64,000 bases of DNA from CANKJK01 sp040081715 (GTDB lineage Bacteria; Acidobacteriota; Vicinamibacteria; Vicinamibacterales; UBA2999): positions 62,001 through 126,000 of the forward strand of contig JBEBFY010000004.1 in the NCBI GenBank assembly GCA_040081715.1. Direction: 5' to 3'. Both the position numbers and the translations under genes were made by a program. A model generated the notes under the pieces. The model saw only the letters and a list, made by a program, of their open reading frames with translations, had not been told where the DNA came from and searched no databases. This document shows, one piece after another, positions 32,936-41,535 of this stretch (position 1 is its first letter; each line of letters begins with the position of its first letter).

Positions 32936-33825
32936 AGGACTCGGTGGCTGCCGGCGTCACGCCGCTGCAATCGCTTGGCGTGACGCTCGACGATTCGCCG
33001 ACCGCGTTTGGAGACCTCCGCGATTCAACCCCTGTGGCGGGCGACGTCGATCTCCTGCGGCGCAGGTTGGAGCAGGACGGATACCTCTGGATTCGTGGGC
33101 TGCTGGACCCTGCCGAGGTGCTCGACGCCCGCCGTCAGGTGGTCGAGTGGCTGGCCGCGGAGGGACTGATCGAGGCCGATCGGCCGATCATGGACGCAGT
33201 GGCAGTGTCTCATGCGGCCACCGGATTCACGCCGGAGGAGCGCCGGTTCCCGGCGGTCCGGCGATTGCTTCACACGGGGCGTCTCATCGATGTCTTCACG
33301 CGTCTGCTGGGCGGCGAAGTGCGGGCTCTCGATTATATCTGGATGCGCCTGATGTGCCCGGGGCAGGCCACCGGACCGCATTGCGACATCGTCTATATGT
33401 CACGCGGAACGGCCAGGCTCTACACGTCGTGGGTGCCGCTCGGCGACGTGCCCAGACAGTGTGGACCGCTGATGCTGCTTGAAGGCTCCCATCGGAGCGA
33501 CCGCCTTCGATCCGGGTATGCGCGCATGGACATTGACAAAGGCCGCAACTGGACAAAGCTCCGTTTCCGGCACGGCAGGTGTTTTCGCGGCGGCGATTAC
33601 AGCCGCAACCCGCGCGCGGTGCAGCGTGAGTTCGGCTCGCGCTGGCTGACGGCCGATTTTGCCGGCGGCGACGTCGTGATCATGTCCGTGTTCCTGATGC
33701 ACGGATCGCTCGACAACGTGTCGGACCGGATCCGCGTGTCGGCGGATGCCCGGTATCAGCTCGCCTCCGATCCGGTCGACGAGCGCTGGATTGGCGAGCG
33801 GCCGACCGGGCACGCGAAACGCTGA
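32932..33825 (+). CDS. Phytanoyl-CoA dioxygenase (PhyH) family protein
   Basis: A 297-residue Fe(II)/2-oxoglutarate oxygenase. The facial triad is visible as PHCD (His and Asp, in GQATGPHCDIVYMSRGT) and a distal His in FLMHGSLDN; a 2-oxoglutarate-binding Arg is likely in DRIRVSADARYQL. ATG 32932 overlaps the upstream stop (ATGA). The family hydroxylates lipids, antibiotics, compatible solutes or sugars, so placement next to polymer genes suggests tailoring of an envelope glycan or lipid; the substrate is inference only. Confidence 0.8.
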   Translation: MKDSVAAGVTPLQSLGVTLDDSPTAFGDLRDSTPVAGDVDLLRRRLEQDGYLWIRGLLDPAEVLDARRQVVEWLAAEGLIEADRPIMDAVAVSHAATGFTPEERRFPAVRRLLHTGRLIDVFTRLLGGEVRALDYIWMRLMCPGQATGPHCDIVYMSRGTARLYTSWVPLGDVPRQCGPLMLLEGSHRSDRLRSGYARMDIDKGRNWTKLRFRHGRCFRGGDYSRNPRAVQREFGSRWLTADFAGGDVVIMSVFLMHGSLDNVSDRIRVSADARYQLASDPVDERWIGERPTGHAKR

Positions 33826-33884
33826 GGGCCGGTCACCTGTCCCCGTCGCAGCCAAGTCCGCCGCCGGCACCCGTTCCCGCGCCA

Positions 33885-35096
33885 ATGCTTCCGTCGCGGT
33901 TTCCCGCAGGCGTGCGTGCGGTCGGGGCGCGGTGGGTTCCTAGACGCCACCGGCTGCTGTGGTTCGCCGTCGCGATTCTGGCCGCGTACGCGGCGGCGAA
34001 ACTTGGCAGCGAGTTCTATCGGCTGGTGTGGGACACGGGCCGAACCGGGGCGATGGATCTGAAGCTGCGCCACGAAGAGGTGCATCTCTGGTTCGCGGGC
34101 GGCCCGGTGTATTCAACCCTGCCGCTTGCCGTGTACCCGCCGGCCAGCTATGTCATGCTCTGGCCGCTCGTCGGTTGGACCGCGTTCGGCGCCTCACGCT
34201 GGCTGTGGGCGCTGGCGTCGCTGGCCGCACTGGTGGCGCTCTCGCCGATGTTCGTTCGCCTCAGCGGCGCCACCCACACCAACGAGCGCCTGCTGGTGGC
34301 GCTCCTGCCGTTGTCGCTCAACGCGGCGGGGGTCGGCGTCGGGAGCGGGCAGTTCTCCGTGATCGTGATACCGCTCGCGGTCGGCGCGGTGATGCTCACC
34401 GCGCGGCCGTCGCGAGGCTGGATCGTGGACACGTGCGCGGCCGCGCTGGTCATCGCGTCGCTTGTCAAGCCGACGATGTCGGTTCCGTTCCTGTGGTTGA
34501 TGCTGTTTGCCAACAATGGGTGGCGCCCCTTGTCGATCGCAGGTGCAGGGTATGTGGGACTGACGCTCCTGGGTGCATCATTTCAAGCTGACGGACTGGT
34601 GACCCTCCTGAGTGGCTGGCTCGTCAACGCCGTCGCCGCTTCCCAGTTTGGCTACGGTGACGTGCAAAGCTGGCTGGGCGAGTTGGGGTTGACGCGCTGG
34701 AGCCTGGCTGCGTCGCTGACGGTTCTCGGTGGTCTGGGACCGTGGCTGTTTCGGCACCGGTGCGCCGATCTCTGCGTGCGGCTTGGTGTTGTCGCGCTGA
34801 TCGCGAGATTCTGGGCGTACCACCGGATGCAGGACGATGTGCTGATTGCCCTTCCGATGGTTGCGCTCTACCGGCTGGCTCGATCGCCGCTTGCGTCGGC
34901 GAACGATGACTCGAGACGCGCGTGGGCCGGCATCCTCCTTGTGGTGACCATTGTGGTGATGATGACGCCGGCCCGCTTTGGCTTGAGGGTGTCGCCGTTG
35001 ATGCCGCTCTTCAACATCACGCACACCGTGGTGTGGCTGGGGCTTCTCGCGTTCCTCATCCGGTCGATCGCGATGGCGTCGCGACAGGACCGTTAG
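33885..35096 (+). CDS. DUF2029/GT87-like membrane glycosyltransferase
   Basis: A 403-residue membrane protein with about ten hydrophobic segments. The first loop carries acidic residues (VWDTGRTGAMDLKLRHEEVH) and is followed by VYPPASYVMLWPLVG, matching the DUF2029 (GT87) pattern 'YPP....l..Pl' of polyprenyl-phosphate-mannose-dependent transferases. It lies 59 bp after the PhyH gene on the same strand and probably completes the polymer operon. Start ATG 33885 is the first good one. Donor sugar unknown. Confidence 0.72.
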   Translation: MLPSRFPAGVRAVGARWVPRRHRLLWFAVAILAAYAAAKLGSEFYRLVWDTGRTGAMDLKLRHEEVHLWFAGGPVYSTLPLAVYPPASYVMLWPLVGWTAFGASRWLWALASLAALVALSPMFVRLSGATHTNERLLVALLPLSLNAAGVGVGSGQFSVIVIPLAVGAVMLTARPSRGWIVDTCAAALVIASLVKPTMSVPFLWLMLFANNGWRPLSIAGAGYVGLTLLGASFQADGLVTLLSGWLVNAVAASQFGYGDVQSWLGELGLTRWSLAASLTVLGGLGPWLFRHRCADLCVRLGVVALIARFWAYHRMQDDVLIALPMVALYRLARSPLASANDDSRRAWAGILLVVTIVVMMTPARFGLRVSPLMPLFNITHTVVWLGLLAFLIRSIAMASRQDR

Positions 35097-35531
35097 GCCG
35101 GCGCCGAGTCATGAACGCCAGGGAGTGAGTTCCAGGCGGTCCAGAGGCGGGCGGGGTGGCATCGGCGGCATCGAACGGCGTGACGACAGCCGCGGTGACA
35201 CCTGCCGCGATGGCGGGCCGGAGGGCCGGCCGCTCGTTCGCGTGTGTGTCAGATTCCACAGGGGCTCGTCCGGCCAGCAGGAACCGCGCCGACGCCGAGC
35301 CCTGCCACGATGGCGACCCGCTGCCCCTCTGCCTCCAGGGCCTGCCGCCACGCATCGGCCCATTCAGGTAGTGGCGCCGACGATGGCCCTGGAGGCCACA
35401 CAGACCCAATCGAGGAGTGGCACACCACACCCGCGCGAACGATCATCGCGAGGGTGATCGTGCCACGCGCTCCGGCGAAACCCGCCGTGAGCCTCCGTGT
35501 CGGCTACACGGTGCTGCCTACACGGTTCCGG
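35097..35531. other. Stretch without a supported gene; possible decayed minus-strand gene
   Basis: Two overlapping minus-strand frames (about 35105-35446) together read like one frameshifted protein: WADAWRQALEAEGQRVAIVA then SDTHANERPALRPAIAAGVT. No family is recognised and there is no start signal. It lies beside the frameshifted YtxH gene, so the whole stretch may be decaying. Confidence 0.3.
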
Positions 35532-35821
35532 CTAGACGGTGCCGGATCCGTTGGCCTTGTCGTAATCCTTCTTCATGGCCGACACGATCGGCTCACCGTG
35601 CTCCTGCCAGAGCTCCCGTCCGCGGCCTGGCGGCTTCGCTCACGGATCTCGTCCGCGGTCTCACGGCTGCGCCGGCCCACGTAGGCGCGTGTCTCCCGGC
35701 CGCTCGCGGGCGCAAAGAGCAGCGCCGCAGCCGCGCCGGCGAGGGCACCCGCCATGAACCACAGAGGCGTGTAGTTGCCCCGGCGTGGCGTGTCGAATCC
35801 CTGCGTATTGTGGTCTCTCAT
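35532..35821 (-). pseudogene. YtxH-domain protein gene with a frameshift
   Basis: From ATG 35821 the protein reads MRDHNTQGFDTPRRGN, then TPLWFMAGALAGAAAALLFA and PASGRETRAYVGRRSRETAD, the single membrane helix and GxxTR pattern of YtxH proteins. The uninterrupted frame turns non-natural after RSRQAADG. A one-base shift near 35635 (in the run ggacggg) restores a natural tail, RELWQEHGEPIVSAMKKDYD, ending at a TAG (35532-35534). So the gene is probably broken by a one-base loss, or the sequence has an error. YtxH proteins are small general-stress proteins. Confidence 0.6.
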
Positions 35822-35860
35822 GTCTACCCCCGCACTGGAACGAGCTGTGTCAGGGGCGGC

Positions 35861-35913
35861 GGGGCGCATAACGGACGTTCCGTTAACGGGCCCCTCTAAT
35901 ATCGCCTGTCGTC
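35861..35913 (+). repeat. Interspersed hairpin repeat, copy C
   Basis: Fifty-three bp identical to copy D. The inner stem TAACGGA (35869-35875) / TCCGTTA (35879-35885) is perfect with a CGT loop; the outer stem is GGGGC (35861-35865) / GCCCC (35890-35894). The 3' block is TAATATCGCCTGTCGTC. A beheaded SDR gene begins directly at its right edge. Confidence 0.85.
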
Positions 35914-36286
35914 CCTGAATATCGTGGGCGTCGGCGGACGAACGCCGGGCGCCCCATTTGCCATCGGTGGCTCGGTGAATGCGGCGCTCCTCTCGCTGAC
36001 CAAGTCGCTTGCGGCGACAGGTATCTCCGACGGCGTGCAAGTGAACGCGATCAATCCCGGCGCGATCCGAACCGACCGCTTGAGGAAGCGGCTGGCCGAC
36101 GCGGCAGCCGAGCACGACACCGATCTGACCACGGCGGAGCATCATTTCGTGGCGGGCGAGCGTGTCACACGCATTGGCGAACCGGACGACATCGCGGGCC
36201 TGGCCGCATTTGTCGTAGGCCCTGAAGGGCGGTTCCTCCAAGGAGCGCTCATCGACATGGACGGTGGGGCCACCAGGACGATCTAA
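35914..36286 (+). pseudogene. C-terminal half of a short-chain dehydrogenase/reductase
   Basis: The frame reads LNIVGVGGRTPGAPFAIGGS, VNAALLSLTKSLAATGISDG, VQVNAINPGAIRTDRL and GRFLQGALIDMDGGATRTI. This is the second half of a classical SDR (strand beta-5, helix alpha-5, PG motif, C-terminal IxxDGG). The Rossmann N-terminus with TGxxxGIG is gone, and the remaining part begins exactly at the right end of repeat C. The catalytic Tyr-x-x-x-Lys is replaced by an Ala-containing segment here. It cannot be an active enzyme. Confidence 0.75.
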
Positions 36287-36325
36287 TCCATTGACCCTCA
36301 GGTGGGGTTAGTGCCAAATATCCGC

Positions 36326-37561
36326 ATGGATCTGACGACACGCGCCAAGAACATCCTGCTGGCACCAAACACCGAGTGGCCGGTCATCGCCGAGGAGACG
36401 ACCCCCGCGAGCGCGCTCATCACCAGCTACGTCGCGCCGCTGGCGGCCATTGGCGCCGTGGCGGGATTCATTGGCGGCTCGCTGGTCGGGATGACGCTGC
36501 CGTTCATCGGCCGCTATCGCGTGCCGATCACGTCGGGTCTCGCCGGCGCCGTGTTCGCTTTTGTGATGGCGATCGTCGGCGTCCTCATCCTGGCGTTCAT
36601 CATCAACGCGCTGGCGCCCACGTTCGGTGCGCAGAAGAACACCGCGCAAGCCCTCAAGGTGGCGGTGTATTCGTACACGCCGGCGTGGATCGCGGGTGCG
36701 CTGCAGATTCTGCCGGCCCTGGGCGCGCTTGGAATTCTTGCCGGGTTGTACGGCTTGTACCTTCTCTATCTTGGTCTTCCGCTCGTCATGAAGTGCCCAC
36801 CCGACAAGGCCGCCGGCTACACGGCCGTCGTCGTCGTGTGCGCCATCGTCTTGTCGATGGCTTTCGGAGCGGTTGGCGCCCTTATCGTCGCGCCCGCCGC
36901 GATGGGTGCCATCGGCGGAATGTCGTCACCTGAACAGCCGCAGTTCGATCCCAACACGCCGATGGGCAAGCTGGAAGCGCTCGGCCGCAGCCTCGAGGAG
37001 AGCGGCAAGAAGATGGAGGCGGCGGAGAAAAGCGGCGATGCCGCGGCGCAGACCGCAGCGGCGTTCGAGGGGCTGGGGACTCTTCTGGGCGGAGGCAAGC
37101 GCGTCGAGCCGGTGAGCATCGATCAGCTGAGACCGCTCGTGCCAGAGACGTTCGCCGGGTTGTCGAAACAGAGCAGCAACGCGGAGCGCACGGGCATGGC
37201 CGGCATCATGGTGGCCATGGCCGAAGCCACGTACGGCGACGGCGCGGACAAGTCGGTGACGCTGGAGATCACCGATACCGGCGGCGCGAGCGGCTTGATG
37301 GGGCTGGCGTCATGGGCCGGTGTTCAAGGGGAGAAGGAGAACGACCAGATGTCGGAGCGCACCGAGCGCGTCGACGGCAGGCTCGTTCACCAGCGTGTGT
37401 CGAAGACCGGCGGCACCAACGAGTTCTCCATCGTGCTCGGCGAACGATTCGTCGTCAAAGCAGAGGGCCGTGGCGTGGACATCAACGCGCTCCGAGGAGC
37501 CGTGTCGGGCCTCGATCTGCAGAAGCTCGAGTCGATGAAAGGCGCCGGCGTCGCGAAGTAG
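36326..37561 (+). CDS. Yip1-domain membrane protein with a C-terminal soluble domain
   Basis: A 411-residue protein. The start is taken as ATG 36326 (MDLTTRAKNILLAPNTEWPV), whose 'R.k.iLl.P..eW..i' opening is typical of bacterial Yip1 proteins. Five predicted membrane helices follow (residues about 28-200, including LPALGALGILAGLYGLYLLY). The C-terminal half is soluble (LEALGRSLEESGKKMEAAEK is probably helical) with a beta-rich end. Function unknown; bacterial Yip1 proteins sit in the inner membrane. It ends 42 bp before repeat D and is the only intact gene between copies C and D. Confidence 0.75.
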   Translation: MDLTTRAKNILLAPNTEWPVIAEETTPASALITSYVAPLAAIGAVAGFIGGSLVGMTLPFIGRYRVPITSGLAGAVFAFVMAIVGVLILAFIINALAPTFGAQKNTAQALKVAVYSYTPAWIAGALQILPALGALGILAGLYGLYLLYLGLPLVMKCPPDKAAGYTAVVVVCAIVLSMAFGAVGALIVAPAAMGAIGGMSSPEQPQFDPNTPMGKLEALGRSLEESGKKMEAAEKSGDAAAQTAAAFEGLGTLLGGGKRVEPVSIDQLRPLVPETFAGLSKQSSNAERTGMAGIMVAMAEATYGDGADKSVTLEITDTGGASGLMGLASWAGVQGEKENDQMSERTERVDGRLVHQRVSKTGGTNEFSIVLGERFVVKAEGRGVDINALRGAVSGLDLQKLESMKGAGVAK

Positions 37562-37602
37562 GCCGAAATTCGTGCACAATGCCGGACATGCTGTCAGGCC
37601 AA

Positions 37603-37655
37603 GGGGCGCATAACGGACGTTCCGTTAACGGGCCCCTCTAATATCGCCTGTCGTC
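37603..37655 (+). repeat. Interspersed hairpin repeat, copy D
   Basis: Identical to copy C over 53 bp, in the same orientation, 1.7 kb downstream. It lies 3' of the Yip1-like gene and 41 bp past the stop of the convergent glycosyltransferase. The left flank again has CTGTCAGG, as in the other copies. Confidence 0.85.
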
Positions 37656-37695
37656 AGCATGATCGAGGCCACGCTTCTGGCCTTGGTCAATCCGT

Positions 37696-39630
37696 CTATC
37701 TGAAACACGGCCAGCCGGTGCTCGGATCGGTCGAGACCGGTGTCCGCGTTCGATGTACCAGAATAGGCACGGCGCCTCCACCATCCAGTGTCAGGTCGGC
37801 CAGTGGCTGGTACTCGCCCCTGATGAACGGTTCAATCATGTCGAACCGGGAGCGAAAGGACGCGCCATCGGTGTACACGACGAAGAGCGGCGGTCGAGCC
37901 CGCAGGGCGGCGACCGTGCGGTCTTGATGTTTCACGGACGAGTACCACGCGCCAAGCACGACGCCGTCGCTGGCGAATGTGCGTCCGGCCAGCACCGGCA
38001 CCTCCGGCGACTCGCTAGTGACGATGAGCTGCTCCGACGTGTCGGTGCAGCGATCGAGGTAGGCGAAGAACGGCATGAGCGCAGCCGCGATCCGGCTCGG
38101 CGGGTCCTGGCGGTGAGGACGCCCCAGGAAGGCCGAGACGCCGCGCGCGCGCGCCAGTACCCCTTCAAGGCCTTCGTCGATCCCGGTCCTCTCGATTCGT
38201 TCGGGCCATTCTCCGATCTGCGCGATCGCGGCGCATGATGCGATCAATACCGCGATGGTCACCAGCCGCGCGAGCAGCTGCAGAGAGCGGAGCCGCCACC
38301 GCTCGCGCCAGCAGAGACCTACCACCCACGCACTGAGTAGCGCGGCGGGCACGATGGCGTCGGCCAGACGGGTTCGCAGCGTGTCTCGAAGGAAGCCGGC
38401 ATTCACCATGGCAGCCATCGCGCACAATCCGAGGACGACCGCCACCTCGCCACGCCATCGTTCGAGTCCGCCCATCGCTCTCCGGAGTGCGATTGCGGCG
38501 CAGATCGGCGGCAGACCCCAGAACAGCCAGAAGAGCCACGCGTCCGCATTGGCGGCGCTGTGCAGGGCTGGAGCCAGGCGCAGCGGCGACATCGACGCCG
38601 TCAACTCTCTCCATGCCGGTCGGTGCACGCGACCGAGACCGGTCGTACCGGCGACATGCGCGTCACCCGCGAGGGCATCGAGGTTGCCGTCCGAGGCGTC
38701 GCGCACGTAATACCATCGCGTGTCGTCGCCCTCCCGAACGAACTCGAGGCCGTAGCGGCGCTCGGTAGAAGCACGCTCGGCGTCGGCCAAGCCTGGCATC
38801 CATGTGATCTGTGCCAGCGGTCGATCCGGGCGCTCGAGCCCGAGCAGTGGTCGGCCAGGCACGAGCGCCAGACGCGGCCAGGACCGAAGGTTGGAGGCGT
38901 TGGCTTCGGCCTGCGCGTACTCAATGGCCCTGTCGAAATAGTCCGCGAGGCCGCCGTTGAGTGTGACGAACAGCATCCAGGGCAGCAGCCACAGCGCTGT
39001 GACGGCCGTCAGAGTGGCCGTGCGGCCAACGGCGGCGGCCCAGCCGTCCGTTCGGCTCGCGAGCACCACTCACACGGCCGCCGAGACGCCGAGATACAGC
39101 CCGTGGTCGTGGCGCAGGAGGAACGCCACCGCGATGACGCCGGCCATGCCGACGATGCGGCGGCGGGAGGGACGCTCGGCCATGGCCATCATCGCCCAGG
39201 CCCCGAGTGCGTACGCCAGCACCTTCGGATACGAGTAGGTGCGCGGGTAGGCGACGAGTTCAAGGATCGCGACGAGTGCGGCGGTCCAGACCGTTCCCGC
39301 AAGCCGGTGGGCCGCCACCACCGTCAGCAGCGCGCCGGTGGCCAGCGCGCCGGCGGTCAGCACCCACTCGACGGCCAGCGTGCCACCGGCGAGCCACCAT
39401 GCCGCGGCGGACAGCATGTATGTGAGGGGCCAGCCCGGGTCGGCGAAGTCGCGTATCGGGCGCTCGCCGAGCAGCATCTGCTGCGCCAGCGCATAGTGGG
39501 CGTAGTGGTCGTTCGAGAAGCCCATGAACGTCAGGAACCGCCAGGCGAGCGCGACGACGAACACCACGCCAGCCGTCGCGGTCAGAGCCACGTGCGCTGA
39601 GGCCGGGCGGTTATTGGTCTGCACACGCAT
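37696..39630 (-). pseudogene. GT39-like membrane glycosyltransferase split by an in-frame TGA
   Basis: Two adjacent open frames in one phase (39630-39070 and 39069-37696) together make a 643-residue protein paralogous to the glycosyltransferase at 15678-18092. The first part has the GT-C acidic loop (FSNDHYAHYALAQQMLLGER, DFADPGWPLTYML) and ends LLRHDHGLYLGVSAAV, then TGA (39072-39070), then VVLASRTDGWAAAVGR. The paralogue reads straight through this point. A point mutation to TGA, or a sequencing error, is the simplest reading. Start ATG 39630 overlaps the upstream ankyrin-like gene by 20 bp. Confidence 0.75.
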
Positions 39631-40051
39631 CGACCGCGCCATTCGCCCGGTGCGCGGCAAGTACCTCACGCACCCCGTCCGCATCAGAGATGCAGAAGGC
39701 TCGCTGCCACACGGCGGCGTCGGGTGTGGCGCCGAGGTCGATGAGCAGTTGCACCATCTCGGGTTCGCGGGCCGCTGCGCCGGCTTCGATGGGTGTCAAC
39801 GTCTGCGGCGCCCGAGACATCACGCCCGCGCGGATCGTGTTCGCGCGGTTGATGTCTTCGTGCCGCTCCACGAAGCGAATGACCGCCGCGCCATCCTGAA
39901 GTACGGCCGCCTCCGCCATGTTCTGGGGCTGCTGTCCCCAGATGGGATGTGTGCCGGCGATGGCGGTGAACGCCAGGACCGATACCCACAGGAGTGCAAC
40001 GCAGGCCGGCGGCATCGCCATCAGAAGCGCGAAGCGGGAGGACGGTGTCAT
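39611..40051 (-). CDS. Short exported ankyrin-repeat-like protein
   Basis: A 146-residue protein with an N-terminal hydrophobic segment (FALLMAMPPACVALLWVSVL) and two ankyrin-like helical hairpins: RANTIRAGVMSRAPQTLTPI and EAGAAAREPEMVQLLIDLGA. Start ATG 40051 overlaps the previous stop (ATGA) and its stop overlaps the glycosyltransferase start, so the three genes form one unit. Ankyrin repeats mediate protein contacts; the partner is unknown. Confidence 0.65.
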   Translation of the reverse strand: MTPSSRFALLMAMPPACVALLWVSVLAFTAIAGTHPIWGQQPQNMAEAAVLQDGAAVIRFVERHEDINRANTIRAGVMSRAPQTLTPIEAGAAAREPEMVQLLIDLGATPDAAVWQRAFCISDADGVREVLAAHRANGAVDACADQ

Positions 40052-40344
40052 TCGAGCCAGAGACGGCTGGGCCACTCCGGACTGTCGACGCGCGTGTTGG
40101 GCAACACGAACTGCAGGGCGTCGTGCCGAAGCTGGAGGATCAGCTGCTGCTCGGCCGGATCGCTCGGCCAGCTGTTGTCGCGTTTCCAACGCCCTGGCAG
40201 CTCGACCCAATCGATCTGGCGCTTGATGGCCTGCGACCGCAGCACGTAGTGAACACCCCCGGTGCGGAGTGACCATCCCGTAATCACCGTGCCGATCAGT
40301 ATGGCACAGCCGACGACCGCGGCCGGGCGCAGGGTGGAGCCCAC
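40048..40344 (-). CDS. Small membrane-anchored hypothetical protein
   Basis: A 98-residue protein with one N-terminal membrane segment (LRPAAVVGCAILIGTVITGW) and a soluble tail (WVELPGRWKRDNSWPSDPAE). It precedes the ankyrin-like gene with an ATGA overlap, which supports it being real. No family recognised. The stretch from 40345 to the IS element at 40418 shows nothing else. Confidence 0.55.
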   Translation of the reverse strand: MGSTLRPAAVVGCAILIGTVITGWSLRTGGVHYVLRSQAIKRQIDWVELPGRWKRDNSWPSDPAEQQLILQLRHDALQFVLPNTRVDSPEWPSRLWLE

Positions 40345-40452
40345 CCGCCGACACGATACGCGACCATCGCGAGGGCCATCTCATGCGCCCGATCACACCA
40401 TGATCCTGCCGGCATGCGAGTGACGTCCACCCCGCTTGAGTAGCACTCAGCT

Positions 40453-41200
40453 TTAGAGTCCGGCGGTTACTTTCGCCGTCTTCGTCTTCGCCGTCAACTG
40501 CTGCGCGTAGGCGGCGGGCGTCAGCCCGCCCAGCCCCTTCTTCGGGCGTTCCTCGTTGTACTCACGACGCCAGGTCTCGATGACGACCTGGGCATGCGTG
40601 AGGCTCGTGAACCAGTGCTCGTTCAGGCACTCATCGCGCAGGCGGCCGTTGAAGCTCTCGATACACGCGTTCTCCACGGGCTTGCCGGGCCGGATGAAGT
40701 CCAGGGTGACCCCACGGCGGTAGGCCTACTCGTCCAGGGCGTTCGACGTGAACTCCGTGCCGTGGTCGACCGTGATCGCCCGTGGCAGCGGGCGCTCCGC
40801 GGACACGGCCTCGAGGGCGTCGACGACGCTGCGTCCGGTCAGCGACACATGGGCCTCCAACCGCACACGCTCGCGACTCCACTGATCGATGACGGTCAGC
40901 ACGCGGAACGTCCGGCCGGAGGCGAGCTGGTCATGCACGAAGTCCATGCGCCAGCGCTGATGGCGCCCGCTCGCCGGCGGCACGACACCGCGGGGCAGGC
41001 TCACGCGCTTCTTCTGGCGCACCTGGAGGCCTTCCAAGCGGTAGAGGCGGTGGACCCGTGTCTTGTTGTCCGGCCAGCCTTCGCGCCGGAGCAGGATCCA
41101 GATGCGGACATCGCCGAACCGCGGGCGCGCCTGCTGCTCACCTGGAAGCGGTCGTGAATCCACTGGGCCAGCTCGCGGCGGCGCGCTGGCCTCAGCCTTT
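40453..41200 (-). pseudogene. IS3-family transposase OrfB, disrupted
   Basis: The DDE integrase part is recognisable: HQRWRMDFVHDQLASGRTFR (first Asp), AITVDHGTEFTSNALDE (second Asp) and ENACIESFNGRLRDECLNEH (Glu). Two lesions are visible. After QWIHDRFQVSSRRA the frame jumps to RFGDVRIWILLRREGW, losing about 35 family residues and shifting frame. A TAG at 40728-40726 replaces the expected Trp of DEWAYRRG. Confidence 0.85.
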
Positions 41201-41458
41201 CTTTCGGAGCACCTCCTGCAGGATGTGCGTGTCGAGCGTCAGGTCGGCCACGAGGCGCTTCAGGCGCGCATTCTCCTCGCGCATCTGACGCAGTTCCCGC
41301 ACCTCGGCCGCGCCCAGGCTGCCGTATTTCTTTTTCCAGAGGTAGAACGTCGCTTCGGCAATGCCCATCTGCCGACAGACGTCGGCGACCGGGGTGCCGG
41401 ACTCGGCCAGGCGCAGGGTATAGGCGACTTGCTCTTCGGTGTAGCGGGACGTCTTCAT
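41192..41458 (-). CDS. IS3-family transposase OrfA (helix-turn-helix)
   Basis: An 88-residue IS407-type OrfA: MKTSRYTEEQVAYTLRLAES, GTPVADVCRQMGIAEATFYL and WKKKYGSLGAAEVRELRQMR, with a helix-turn-helix and a leucine-zipper-like tail. It binds the terminal repeats. The ATG 41458 follows GGAGAAGCG closely. Near its end is AAAGAAAG, a plausible -1 frameshift site toward orfB. This reading frame is intact, unlike orfB. Confidence 0.85.
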   Translation of the reverse strand: MKTSRYTEEQVAYTLRLAESGTPVADVCRQMGIAEATFYLWKKKYGSLGAAEVRELRQMREENARLKRLVADLTLDTHILQEVLRKKG

Positions 41459-41535
41459 CGCTTCTCCTTCCCTTGAAGGGACACCGGAAGCGACCGTATT
41501 CCACTTTTCAGCTGTCTTGATTTCGTGGGACAACG

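Noticed and set aside
36302..36325. Upstream GTG start for the Yip1-like protein
   Set aside because: The MDLTTRAKNILLAP opening is the usual one, so ATG 36326 was chosen.
35861..37655. Hairpin repeats as integron attC sites
   Set aside because: The spacing TAAC...GTTA looks similar, but the core does not fit RYYYAAC/GTTRRRY, the stem is far too short for attC, copies A and B are many kb away, and no integron integrase is present. Kept as an unknown repeat.
39067..39072. TGA in the GT39-like gene as selenocysteine
   Set aside because: The paralogue has no Cys at this point, no SECIS-like stem was seen after it, and this enzyme family does not use selenocysteine.
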